DNA from: Monoplex corrugatus
Taxonomy: Eukaryota > Mollusca > Gastropoda > Littorinimorpha > Ranellidae
Assembly: GCA_030674185.1 (NCBI GenBank)
Contig: JAPXFY010000021.1
Span: 69,619,748-69,683,747, forward strand
Direction: 5' to 3'
Length of the DNA stretch: 64,000 bases
Shown: piece after piece, positions 20,058 to 30,879 of the stretch
How the letters are laid out: each line of letters begins with the position of its first letter
Position numbering within the stretch: the stretch's first letter is position 1
The notes under the pieces: generated by a model
The model's input: the letters and a program-made list of their open reading frames with translations, nothing else
What the model was told of the DNA's origin: nothing
Databases searched by the model: none
Position numbers and translations under genes: made by a program

Positions 20058-20094
20058 ACTGAAAGATAGGAAAAATGATTGATTTTGTTTCCTT

Positions 20095-20107
20095 AAAGAA
20101 AGGGAGA
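20095..20107 (+). promoter_or_regulatory. Polypurine tract of the Gypsy element
   Basis: AAAGAAAGGGAGA immediately precedes the 3' LTR (starting TGTGACG at 20108), the expected place for plus-strand priming. Confidence 0.8.
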
Positions 20108-20289
20108 TGTGACGTGTGTTGACAGTAAACAGCGTGTGGATAACAGCACGGCATGATATTCGTTTAAATGATAACTGATTGCTGTTCACTGTGAAATGTA
20201 TATATAGTCAGTTGAGAATCAGACAGTGACGAGTAAAGACGAAGAAGCATTGCCCTGTCTTCCGAGTTGGCTGTAGAAAGAACGAAACA
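20108..20289 (+). repeat. 3' LTR of the Gypsy element
   Basis: 182 bp, matching the 5' LTR except for about three substitutions near 20136-20143. It is followed by the TCAGG target duplicate. Confidence 0.92.
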
Positions 20290-20390
20290 TCAGGTGTCAT
20301 TCTCTGAAGCCAGCAGCCAAGCTACAGGCCAAAGTTATCAACAGACAGCAGCCAGTTCTAGGGGCCACTCAGGGCAAAAGCGCCTCACCA

Positions 20391-20570
20391 CCGGCCAGTC
20401 AGTCACCTCCTGACTCCGCTTTGCCACACATAAGGCAGTAGCTATTTCGCCGAGCAAAGAGGGGGAGGGGGCGCTCATGCATTGCATGACCTATGCAGAT
20501 CCAATCATTAGTATCCTTGTTTACAAGCTGAATGGCAGCGAGATGATTAATCCTGGGACATAGCCACACA
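20391..20570 (+). repeat. Direct repeat, right copy (partner 15102-15285)
   Basis: It has the same order of words as the left copy (CACCGGCCAG, GTCACCTCC, TTGCCACACA, CCTTGTTTACAAG, GGGACAT). It differs by many substitutions and a G-rich insertion near 20461-20471. Confidence 0.6.
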
Positions 20571-20589
20571 AAACAACAAACAATTTCAG

Positions 20590-20714
20590 ATTCAGTTTGA
20601 GTTTCTTATGATGACGTCTCCGCACTCGGAATGAAGTCCACATGCACTGACGCACAGGTGCCATATGATGGAGAGGATCCAGAATGATCATGACACAAGC
20701 CTTAACCCTGCAAT
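20590..20714 (-). repeat. SINE-3 tail fragment
   Basis: It matches the tail half of SINE-3 (GACGTCTCCGCACTCGGAAT, GGTGCCATATGATGGAGA, CCAGAATGATCATG), ending at CTTAACCCTGC. Confidence 0.65.
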
Positions 20715-20819
20715 GAGGTTGTGTTTCTTTCAATGCATGTAATATTCCCTTCTCTAGTTCAGTACAAAATCGAGGATTCATCGTCTGTTCTAACATTTAC
20801 CTGCGACAACATATAACCA

Positions 20820-21620
20820 AAGTACGTCAAGTGGCTTATTTGGAATATATAAACGTATCAGCTCTATTTGCCATCTTCTCAACGATTCTGCAGCCAAAAC
20901 TCTCGTAACATCTTGTGTACTTTCTAGTTAAGACTACTGTGCCAGTTTTCTTATTAGTGCTCCCTTGTCTGTTATTCAACCTAAAAAGAAAGTTGAAACT
21001 TGCTGCAAGATTCATTTTTTAACCCTTTGACTCCCGCACCCTGTCCAACAGCATCCTGCTTTGTCAACCAAGATGGCAAAGCAAAAAATAGACTCTTTGA
21101 CTCCCTCACCCTATCTATCAGCTAACCCTATCCACCAGCTTCCTGCAGGAAGCTGGTGGATAGGGTGAGTGAGTCGAAGTTTCAGTTTTTGCGGTTGGTG
21201 GGTAGGGTGCGGGAGTCAAAGGGTTAAGCTTCTCGCTATGAGAATTCAACTTGTTGCTGTGTACGCTCCCCTGGCTTCCCCATTCAACAGTGTATTAAAT
21301 ACAAGGCTGCTCGTATGTGTTACCGTATTGTCTCTGGTAATGCTTCTGCTTGTATATCTGAATAGCTCCATGCCTATTCTCCGTCCTGTGCTCTTTGCTC
21401 TTCTTCTGATACTTGGCTGTTCAAAATCCCTCCACACAGGCGCAAGATTTACGTTTTCCCATCTTTTATCCATTTTGGACACTTTCTGTGGAATAATCTC
21501 CCATTTGATCTGGGAAAAAATGCCTAACTTTTTCTCTTGTCAGAGGCAACTTAAAGCCCGTATTTTCCATGAATCCTTCTGTTTAATTAAATCAACTTTG
21601 TCATACTGACTCTACCTCCA
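20820..21620 (+). pseudogene. Second L2/CR1-like LINE, RT C-terminal fragment, split by a MITE
   Basis: Before the MITE (20860-21018) the frame reads RISSICHLLNDSAAKTLVTS and DYCASFLISAPLSV. After it (21260-21510) come AWLPIQQCIKYKAARMCYRI, SSSDTWLFKIP and FGHFLWNNLPFD. These are the C-terminal landmarks of L2/CR1-type RTs, but the sequence differs from the main CR1/L2-like family here. Several stops and shifts are present. The 209-bp MITE at 21019-21227 interrupts it. Confidence 0.65.
21019..21227. mobile_element. piggyBac-like fold-back MITE
   Basis: Perfect 24-bp terminal inverted repeats occupy 21019-21042 and 21204-21227. The outermost bases are TTAA followed by CCCTTTGACTCCC. A TTAA target duplication and CCC-start termini are piggyBac hallmarks. 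The centre is a further palindrome (CACCAGCTTCCTGCAGGAAG and onward, near 21135-21165), so the whole unit can fold into a long hairpin. There is no transposase. It is inserted in an LINE fragment at TTAA. Confidence 0.85.
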
Positions 21621-22157
21621 TTCGGGTTTAGTGTATTCTTGTAGTTTGGTATGCATATTGTTGTCACTGAGAATATGTGCATGATGTTAATGGGTAGAAA
21701 CAGCGAGTGTGCTTTATTCATTTTACTCATTAAATTTATTTTTGTATTGTGGAACTGTATGCGTGTGGACCACTGCTAGATGCAGTAGACACGTACATCA
21801 CTATTCAGATGGACAGCAAACATGGCCAGTTATTATGCCGCAAGTTGGCACTGAACTCGAGACATCAGATCTCGATTCCTAGGATCTATCAAAAGAACCG
21901 TTCAGCCCGCACTATCGAACATGCGGCCTTCCTGAAGAGAAAGAAGGTGGAGGGGGGAGGGGGGATGCAGGATAACAGCGTCATGGGGTAGGTGTAGTAC
22001 TCCAAGGGAAGCAATTATATCACCTCAACTCGGTTTTTAAGCCAACCGTACTAGCTTCCCTTCAACACTATTTTTGCAAGCGATCTTTTCCTTTTTCTTT
22101 TTTCCCCCACTTTGATTAATTAACATCTCCGGCAATCAAACGATTTACTTCATTTAC

Positions 22158-22159
<2 letters not shown>
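21621..22159. other. No gene recognised; weak tRNA-like word
   Basis: Contains GGCACTGAACTCGAGACATC (21847-21866), similar to GGATTGAACTCGAGACGTG at 34853. This is perhaps a worn repeat head. Nothing else is assignable. Confidence 0.4.
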
Positions 22160-22239
<80 letters not shown>

Positions 22240-22330
22240 ACACACATACACACAAACATACACACACACACACAACATACACACACACACAAACATACAC
22301 AAACATACACATACACGCACACACACACAA
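22160..22330. repeat. CA microsatellite, compound
   Basis: About 170 bp of CA with CATA and CAAA interruptions. It gives minus-strand Cys/Val frames of no meaning. Confidence 0.95.
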
Positions 22331-22405
22331 ACCGAGTGATGGCAGAAGAGATGTAATACGAATATCTATCTATAATATGTACATATATTTCTAGTTCTCT
22401 ATCTA

Positions 22406-24484
22406 TAGGTCCCTTTCATTTTCTGCAATTAGCACGGTGTCATTTGCGCACCGAATGTTGTTTATCATTTTCCCTCCAACCTTTAATCCAGGGTCTTCTT
22501 CTAGGTTTCTCATGATGTTTTCGCTACATAGTGAAAACAGATCTGGTGACAAAACACAACCCTGTCTGACTCCTCTTTTGATGTTTTGAAAAGAACGTAT
22601 ATTGTTTTCTATTCTCATTGCAGCTGTTTGTTCCCAGTACATATTCCTGATTATTCGTAGATCTTTTCCATCGACATTGAGTCTCTCCAGTTGGTTGATC
22701 AATTCTTCATGTCGTACCCGATCGAAAGCCTTGGTATAGTCAACAAAGCATAAATACAAATCCTTATTTATCTCAACTGACCTCTCTATGATAGTTCTTA
22801 GGATGTATATGGCATTAATAGTTCCTTTCCCCTCCACAAATCCACACTGTTCTTCTGCTATTTCTCTTTTGATTCTATTCCTTGTCCTCATCATGATTAT
22901 TCTTAACAGGATTTTTGTTACATGACTCATCAAACTGATTGTGCGATGGAGTTTCGCATTCTATAGCCCCTGTCTTCTTTGGAAGTGCAATGAAAATTGA
23001 TTTTGACATATCTTTGGGGATTTTTCCTGTGTCATAAATTTCATTTAGGAGGACTGTTATTTTTTCTATGCCAAATTCCCAGGGCTTCAATCATCTCTGT
23101 AGTAATGTTGTCTGGTCCTGGGGCTTTTCCTGGTTTCATCTTTTTCAGTGCTGCTCTGACTTCATCTTTCATTATGGGTGGTCCTTCAAAGTTCTTTTTT
23201 ATTATGTGTTCTTCGTTTCTGTCATCCTCAAAAAGGTCTTTAATGTACTCTCCCCATCTGTCTAATACCTTGTCTTTTTCCATGATAAGCGTGCCATCTT
23301 TTGATTTTAAGCAACCAGTTGATGTGCATGTATTTTTCTTGTGAACAATTTCTTCAATTCGTCTGTACATACCCTGAGGATCCATTTTGTGTCGTTCTTC
23401 TATCTCTTTGCATTTTGTGTTCAGCCAAGCTTCCTTAGCTTCATTGCACCTATACCTGATTTCTTTGTTTATCTTCCTGTATATCTCCTCGTTTCTCTTT
23501 GCCTTCCTCCTTTTCTCCATCAGGCCCAAAATTTCATTAGTCATCCAGCTCTTTTTTGCTTTTCTATTTGCCTTAGGGATTTCCTCACAAGCTTCATTTA
23601 TAGAACTTCTCAACTTTGTCCATTGTTCCTCACTGTCACCAACGTCTTCCATAGCACTGAATTTGTTTTGAACATGTACATTAAATTTTTGACGTATCAT
23701 TTCATCTGTCTTCAAGAGTCCAAGGTTTAGTTTGATGTTGCTTTTGGTCTGTTTCCTTTTCCTCAATTTAGCCTAAACCTTCCCACTACCGGATTGTGGT
23801 CACTGTTGCAGTCTGCGCCTGGTAGTGTTTTTGCTGACAGTAAAGAATTTCTAAATCTTTTGTTGATCAGGATGTAGTCAATTTGATTTTTGGTATTATC
23901 TCCTGGACTCATCTTCTGTTAGGCTGCTCAAACCAGGTGTTTCCTACTATGAACTCATTCATCTGTGCCCATTCTACAAGCTTCCCCCCTCTTTCGTTTT
24001 GTGTACCAAGGCCATGAGGTCCAACTGTATCCTCCACCCTATCCTGTCCCACTTTATCATTAAAATCTCCCATTATGACTGTAACTTCCTGTGATTTACA
24101 TTGGACCTTGGCCATCTCTAATACTTCGTAGAAGTTGTCGATGTCTTCCTGAGTACTTGCGGATGTTGGTGCATACACCTGTATGATGTTGATATCTATC
24201 TATATGTATGTATGTAAAACTCTGTCGGACACTGCCCAGTATCCTTTAACTGCTTTTGATTTGTCTTTGTCCATTATGATGCCTACTCCCCTTTCATGTG
24301 AATTACCACCAGAGTATATCACTGTATATTCTCCTGATGTTATCATGCCTGCCCCCTTCCATCTCATTTCCCCTAGTCCTAAAATACTGATGTTAAGCCT
24401 TTCCATCTCCATTTTGATGTTGACTAATTTACCCGTCTGCAACATTGTTCTGATATTCCATGTGAAGGTAGAAATTGAGGACAT
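22406..24484 (-). pseudogene. RTE-like endonuclease-reverse transcriptase, fragmented
   Basis: Endonuclease starts at 24484 with TFTWNIRTMLQTGKL, ISILGLGEMRWKGAGM and YSGGNSHERGVGII. It continues at 24178 with MYAPTSASTQEDID, VIMGDFNDKVGQD and NTWFEQPN. The linker and RT at 23766-22406 include KKMKPGKAPGPDNITTEM, ALPKKTGAIEC, EEQCGFVEGKGT, FVDYTKAFDRVRH and GVRQGCVLSPDLF. The catalytic box reads RCANDTVLI instead of the YADD seen in the 42-kb copy. Frame changes lie near 24185, 23900, 23080 and 22930. It is inactive by several independent lesions. Confidence 0.85.
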
Positions 24485-24646
24485 ATGAAAAAAAACTTGG
24501 TTTTGAATTTAATCTTGGTTTTGGTTGCAGTAGCTGGCTGACGGTCTGGTGTCACCTGGCCGCATGACAGTCCCTACCAGACGAAGGTGCTCCACAGGAG
24601 CACCTATTGACGTCGTTAACTTTCTTCTTTATTCTTCCTCTGTCCA
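22406..24646 (-). mobile_element. RTE-like LINE (GAT family) with 5' end, lacking its 3' end
   Basis: Minus-strand element with leader, endonuclease and about two thirds of RT. It ends at about 22406, just past the catalytic box, without the C-terminus or the GAT tail. Similar direct sequences flank it (22359-22405 and 24647-24685, sharing CGAATATCTAT and ACATATATTTCTAG). See findings. Confidence 0.75.
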
Positions 24647-24688
24647 CGAATATCTATACATACATATATTTCTAGCTCTCTATCTCTC

Positions 24689-24786
24689 TGTCTGTCTGTC
24701 TGTCTGTCTGTCTCCCTTTCTCTCTATCTATCCATCTATTTGTCTAGCTGTCTGTTTGTCCGTCTGTCTATCTCCCCCCCTCTCTC

Positions 24787-24847
<61 letters not shown>

Positions 24848-25014
24848 ACACATGCATATACATACATACATACATACATACATATAGATAGATAGATAGA
24901 TACATACATACATGCATGCATACATACATACATACATACATACTACATACACAGATAGATAGATAGATAGATAGATACATAGATAGATACATAGATAGAT
25001 ATAAATAAATAGAT

Positions 25015-25050
<36 letters not shown>

Positions 25051-25078
25051 AAAAAAACTTCATAGATAGATAGATAAA
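24689..25078. repeat. Compound microsatellite TCTG/TCTA, CA, CATA, GATA
   Basis: Successive tracts: (TCTG)n 24690-24715, mixed TCTA/TCTG, (CA)n 24791-24845, (CATA)n 24856-24945 and (GATA)n 24953-25075 with an A run. Confidence 0.95.
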
Positions 25079-25114
25079 CAACTTCCTATTCGCATTTTGT
25101 ATGAACGGTACATA

Positions 25115-25505
25115 TTTTCAAGAGGCCTCGTTGGCATAGAGGTACAAATCCCAAATTCCAATCTGACCAAACCATGTTGAGCCTGATTGGAGAAACATCG
25201 TGCGTGTGATCTCTAATCCACCCAGATGTGAGTGGGTAGCTAACCCAGCATCCTGTGCACGGTTGGAAAAGATAAAGCAGCCAGGGAGAGGAGTGGGATC
25301 CGCTGTCAAACAGCTGACCCCAGTGTAGACAGATGTACAGTTTCAGTTTCAGTTTCTCAAGACAACGTGTCCGCGCTCGGAACGAATTCTACATGTATAT
25401 GCACTAACGTCACAGGTGCCATGTGTATGGTGATTTCATGGCACAAGTCTTAAGCCTGCACATATACCCATGAGCTGTCCAGGTACTGAGGCCTTACCTA
25501 GCCTA
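25115..25505 (-). repeat. SINE-like repeats, two abutting pieces
   Basis: 25115-25335 has words shared with 36500-36710 (AAAGCAGCCAGGGAGAGGAG, GAGTGGGTA-type). 25338-25505 is the SINE-3 tail (TCCGCGCTCGGAACGAATTC, GTCACAGGTGCCATGTG, CTTAAGCCTGCACATA). Both are diverged. The first piece may be another part of SINE-3 or a separate family. Confidence 0.55.
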
Positions 25506-25849
25506 TCTTTTTTCTAATTTATATTTTATTCTGGTATTTTATCTGCCTATTATTGGAATAGTCTTGGTTACTTGTGTATCTGTGTATCTATCTTCAAAAA
25601 AGGAACACATATATATAAAGTAAATAAATAAATAATTAAAGGTCTGTTGTGAAATATGTATAAAGTAAATGAATAAAATAATTAAAGGCCTGAATCACAA
25701 CACAACTACCTACTCTGTATAAACTCGTCTCACATGAAAGAAAGCCCCCCCCCCCCCCCCCACTCCCAGTCAATACACAAAGCCTCTGCTGTTTATCAAC
25801 TAGTCAACTAGGTGAAGACAATATTTCCTTAATCATAGCCCCAGGCTGA
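25506..25849. other. AT-rich stretch with a small duplication and a C run
   Basis: Two near copies of ATAAAGTAAAT...AATTAAAGGYCTG lie at 25614-25642 and 25660-25690, and there is a C16-type run at 25746-25762. No gene is seen. Confidence 0.55.
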
Positions 25850-26010
25850 AAGGCTATGAGTTCAAATCACATCATTCCTGTCAAAATCCATCGTGAGATT
25901 TTTTTTTACACCAGTCGTCTCCTACCCAGATATGAGTATGGAGCAAGTTCATTGAGAAGACTAGGACCACACATTCCAGTCTTAATCCACTTCATGGATG
26001 CATCATTGAG
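25850..26010 (+). repeat. Diverged SINE-2 fragment
   Basis: AGTTCAAATCACATC (B-box relic), TACCCAGATATGAG, ATTGAGAAGACTAGGACCAC and CACTTCATGGATGCATCA line up in order with the SINE-2 copy at 32700-32855. Confidence 0.55.
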
Positions 26011-26264
26011 ATGTACAGATTTCTACCACCTCGCCGTTCTACTAACTGGCACAGAACTGCACGACAAGTTTTTTTCATATGTCCTCAATTTCTACCTTCA
26101 CCCATCGTTATTTTTCAAAATGCCCATCTTCATAGTGCCAAAGTGGTTAATATTTTAGGCTACTGTTTGTACGCGAAACACAGGTTCTACAAAATTCGGA
26201 CAACGGTCAAAGAGGATTGACTGGCAACTGTCGCAATGCAAAATGTGGACAAGCGAAGTTCTCA

Positions 26265-26542
26265 ATGAACACGCACACTCATACTCACACAGGCATACGT
26301 ACGCACACAAACACATACACATAAACGCACACATGCATACACAAACACACACGCGCACACACACATACACATACTATATACACACATATAAACACGCACA
26401 CACACATACGCACACATACATATACACATACATACACACACAAATATGCACACGCACACATACACATGCATACATATTCAACACCCACACATACGCACGC
26501 ACACACTCTTACACATACGTACACACACATATATATACACAC

Positions 26543-26573
<31 letters not shown>

Positions 26574-26598
26574 ACACACACATACACACACGCACGCA

Positions 26599-26639
<41 letters not shown>

Positions 26640-26700
26640 GCGCGAAAGCCTGAACACACACATATACCCACTTCCTCGTATACAAACACTCACACACACT
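26265..26700. repeat. Compound CA/ACAT microsatellite
   Basis: About 430 bp of CA-based repeat with CATA, CGCA and TATA interruptions. It gives overlapping artefactual frames on both strands. Confidence 0.95.
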
Positions 26701-27338
26701 ATTATGACTCAGTTGATTGAAGATTGTGTTAAAATATCCACAACGAGAAAAAATGTTTTTAAATAAAAAGAGATATTGAAGGAAGAAAATGAAAAAAGAA
26801 ATGAAATGGTCAAGTCGTGTGACAATCTCCCTTTCTTTATAAAAAAAAATCAAGATATACTTATTTCTAATGGACACATTTCTCATTGCAAGTATCTGCT
26901 ATCGGTTGATAAACCAAAACAACACCACTAATATATACCACCAGCGCTATAATATATTAATTTTTAGGCATAGTACACTTTGTCGTTACTACCCCTGTGA
27001 AAAAATGGATCAATTAAAACGAAGAAAATCATGGGGAAAGGTAGAGATGTGTGACAAATATTGTTGACGTTTTTAAGCAGTGTATCGGATTCATAGACAT
27101 TCGACGATCCGAATTTTGACACAAGTGTAAGAATAAGAACAGTTTGTGAGCACCTCATCCAGAATTTCTTACAAATTATTCCTGCATACGTGTTTTTAAG
27201 CTACTGGGTTTTGTCTCAGTGCATGTAAAAGCACATGAAATTGATCGTAATTGTAGACTATATTACTTTTGTTTACGAGTAAGCACAGTTTGATACAGGT
27301 ATAAAAGCAAACGTTGTTTGGGGTAACATAACCTAACT
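26701..27338. other. No gene recognised
   Basis: A/T-rich, apparently unique sequence between the microsatellite and the 29-bp satellite. The frames are short and show no motif. Confidence 0.5.
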
Positions 27339-30300
27339 TTTCAATATGTAGCTATGGATGTGACGATGTTCAGTATGTAGCTATGGATGTGACAATGTTC
27401 AGTATGTAGCTATGGATGTGACAATGTTCAATATGTAACTATGGATGTGACAATGTTCAATATGTAGCTATGGATGTGACAATGTTCAATATGTAGCTAT
27501 GGATGTGACAATGTTCAATATGTAGCTATGGATGTGACGATGTTCAGTATGTAGCTATGGGTGTGACAATGTTCAGTATGTAGCTATGGATGTGACAATG
27601 TTCAATATGTAACTATGGATGTGACAATGTTCAATATGTAGCTATGGATGTGACAATGTTCAATATGTAGCTATGGATGTGACAATGTTCAATATGTAGC
27701 TATGGATGTGACGATGTTCAGTATGTAGCTATGGATGTGACGATGTTCAGTATATAGCTATGGATGTGACAATGTTCAATATGTAACTATGGATGTGACA
27801 ATGTTCAATATGTAGCTATGGATGTGACAAGGTTCAATATGTAGCTATGGATGTGACGATGTTCAATATGTAGCTATGGATGTGACGATGTTCAGTATGT
27901 AGCTATGGATGTGACAATGTTCAATATGTAGCTATGGATGTGACAATGTTCAATATGTAGCTATGGATGTGACAATGTTCATTATGTAACTATGGATGTG
28001 ACAGTGTTCAATATGTAGCTAGGGATGTGACAATGTTCAATATGTAGCTATGGATTGACGATGTTCAATATGTAGCTATGGATGTGACGATGTTCAGTAT
28101 ATAGCTATGGATGTGACAATGTTCAATATGTAGCTATGGATGTGACAATGTTCAGTATGTAGCTATGGATGTGACAATGTTCAGTATGTAGCTATGGATG
28201 TGACAATGTTCAGTATGTAGCTATGGATGTGACGATGTTCAATATGTAGCTATGGATGTGACAATGTTCAATATGTAACTATGGATGTGACAAGCTCAAT
28301 ACCTATGGTCCACGAGCCTTCTCTGTTTCTGGTCCACTTTCCTGGAACAAACTTCCTCTCTCTGTCCGTCAGCAACCTACTTTTGTCTCCTTCAAGTCCG
28401 CTCTCAAAACTCACCTTTTCTCCTCTGCATAAAATCCTGACCTCACTCATCCCCCCTCTGTAGCCTGTCTCCACTCGGAGGGGAATCACATTGTAATATA
28501 TATTTGTATATAAATATGCTCTCTATAATTTTCCATTGCTTTTATTCTTTTTCCCCATTTATAGCCATGTGTAAGTGTGTGTGTGCGCGCGTGCGTAAGT
28601 GTATGTTCAGCGCTTAGATTTGATTTTAATCGAGATTTTGCGCTATATAAATATTGTAATTATTATTATTATAATTATTATTATATTATTATTATTGTTC
28701 AGTATGTAGCTATGGATGTGACAATGTTCAATATGTAGCTATGGATGTGACAATGTTCAATATGTAACTATGGATGTGACAATGTTCAATATGTAGCTAT
28801 GGATGTGACAATGTTCAGTATGTAGCTATGGATGTGACAATGTTCAATATGTAGCTATGGATGTGACAATGTTCAATATGTAGCTATGGATGTGACAATG
28901 TTCAATATGTAGCTATGGATGTGACAATGTTCAATATGTAGCTATGGATGTGACAATGTTCAATATGTAGCTATGGATGTGACGATGTTCAATATGTAGC
29001 TATGGATGTGACAATGTTCAGTATGTAACTATGGATGTGACAATGTTCAATATGTAGCTATGGATGTGACAATGTTCAATATGTAGCTATGGATCTGACG
29101 ATGTTCAATATGTAGCTATGGATGTGACAATGTTCAATATGTAGCTATGGATGTGACGATGTTCAATATGTAGCTATGGATGTGACGATGTTCAGTATGT
29201 AGCTATGGATGTGACAATGTTCAATATGTAGCTATGGATGTGACAATGTTCAATATGTAGCTATGGATGTGACAATGTTCAATATGTAGCTATGGATGTG
29301 ACAATGTTCAATATGTAACTATGGATGTGACAATGTTCAATATGTAGCTATGGATGTGACAATGTTCAGTATGTAGCTATAGATGTGCCAATGTTCAGTA
29401 TGTAGCTATGGATGTGACAATGTTCAGTATGTAGCTATGGATGTGACAATGTTCAGTATGTAACTATGGATGTGACAATGTTCAGTATGTAGCTATGGAT
29501 GTGACAATGTTCAGTATGTAGCTATGGATGTAACAATGTTCAGTATGTAGCTATGGATGTGACAATGTTCAGTATGTAACTATGGATGTGACAATGTTCA
29601 ATATGTAGCTATGGATGTGACAATGTTCAGTATGTAGCTATGGATGTGACAATGTTCAGTATGTAACTATGGATGTGACAATGTTCAATATGTAGCTATG
29701 GATGTGACAAGGTTCAGTATGTAGCTATGGATGTGACAATGTTCAGTATGTAGCTATAGATGTGCCAATGTTCAGTATGTAGCTATGGATGTGACAATGT
29801 TCAGTATGTAGCTATGGATGTGACAATGTTCAATATGTAGCTATGGATGTGACAAGGTTCAGTATGTAGCTATGGATGTGACAATGTTCAAGATGTAGCT
29901 ATGGATGTGACAATGTTCAGTATGTAGCTATGGATGTGACAATGTTCAATATGTAGCTATGGATGTGACAAGGTTCAGTATGTAGCTATGGATGTGACAA
30001 TGTTCAGTATGTAGCTATAGATGTGCCAATGTTCAGTATGTAGCTATGGATGTGACAATGTTCAGTATGTAACTATGGATGTGACAATGTTCAGTATGTA
30101 GCTATGGATGTGACAATGTTCAGTATGTAACTATGGATGTGACAATGTTCAGTATGTAGCTATGGATGTGACAATGTTCAATATGTAGCTATGGATGTGA
30201 CAATGTTCAGTATGTAACTATGGATGTGACAATGTTCAGTATGTAACTATGGATGTGACGATGTTCAGTATGTAGCTATGGATGTGCCAATGTTCAGTAT

Positions 30301-30813
30301 GTAGCTATGGATGTGACAATGTTCAGTATGTAGCTATGGATGTGCCAATGTTCAGTATGTAGCTATGGATGTGCCAATGTTCAGTATGTAGCTATAGATG
30401 TGCCAATGTTCAGTATGTAGCTATGGATGTGACAATGTTCAGTATGTAACTATGGATGTGACAATGTTCAGTATGTAGCTATGGATGTGACAATGTTCAG
30501 TATGTAACTATGGATGTGACAATGTTCAGTATGTAGCTATGGATGTGACAATGTTCAATATGTAGCTATGGATGTGACAATGTTCAGTATGTAACTATGG
30601 ATGTGACAATGTTCAGTATGTAACTATGGATGTGACGATGTTCAGTATGTAGCTATGGATGTGCCAATGTTCAGTATGTAGCTATGGATGTGACAATGTT
30701 CAGTATGTAGCTATGGATGTGCCAATGTTCAGTATGTAGCTATGGATGTGCCAATGTTCAGTATGTAGCTATAGATGTGCCAATGTTCAGTATGTAGCTA
30801 TGGATGTGCCAAT
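27339..30813 (+). repeat. 29-bp satellite array (about 105 units)
   Basis: The unit is TATGTAGCTATGGATGTGAC followed by RATGTTCAR (29 bp). Units vary mainly at AATATG/AGTATG, GTAGC/GTAAC, GACAA/GACGA/GCCAA and GG/AG. Interrupted at 28293-28695 by a LINE end. Higher-order periodicity is visible: a 174-bp (6-unit) pattern at the left edge and a 377-bp (13-unit) pattern at the right edge. There is no coding meaning; 29 is not a multiple of 3. It could be a minisatellite of an intergenic or heterochromatic region. Confidence 0.97.
28293..28695 (+). mobile_element. CR1/L2-like LINE 3' end inserted in the satellite
   Basis: It begins inside the last RT codons (GCTCAATACCTATGGTCCAC), passes the stop, the GT-rich patch at 28573-28605 and CGCTATATAAATATTGTAA, and ends in ATT repeats. 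The satellite continues in register at both ends, with no duplicated target bases visible. It is the shortest copy of this family here (403 bp). Confidence 0.9.
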
Positions 30814-30879
30814 CTTCTTTTTTATTTTTTGTGTTTTTTAGGATCATCGCACTTAGGGAGGTTACCTTTTTTTACGTCC

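Larger units (their letters stand above)
15646..20289 (+). mobile_element. Gypsy LTR retrotransposon, complete ends, decayed interior
   Basis: It is flanked by 182-bp LTRs (15646-15827, 20108-20289) that both run TGTGACGTG...GAAACA and differ at about three positions. An exact 5-bp target duplication TCAGG occurs at 15641-15645 and 20290-20294. Inside are the PBS, gag with zinc knuckles, protease, partial RT, integrase and a polypurine tract, in standard Gypsy order. About 1 kb (19050-20057) is a nested LINE. RT palm, RNase H and linker are deleted. High LTR identity points to recent insertion, yet the coding part is broken, so it was probably mobilised by other copies or decayed quickly. Confidence 0.92.

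Noticed and set aside
26243..26766. Several long His/Thr or Cys/Val frames on both strands
   Set aside because: Products of CA/ACAT microsatellites; the same applies near 3.7-4.0, 22.1-22.3, 24.7-25.1, 39.2-40.6 and 50.1-50.4 kb.
27339..30813. CRISPR-like look: ~29-bp repeats with regular spacing
   Set aside because: Units are directly contiguous with no unique spacers, and the sequence is eukaryotic. It is a satellite array.
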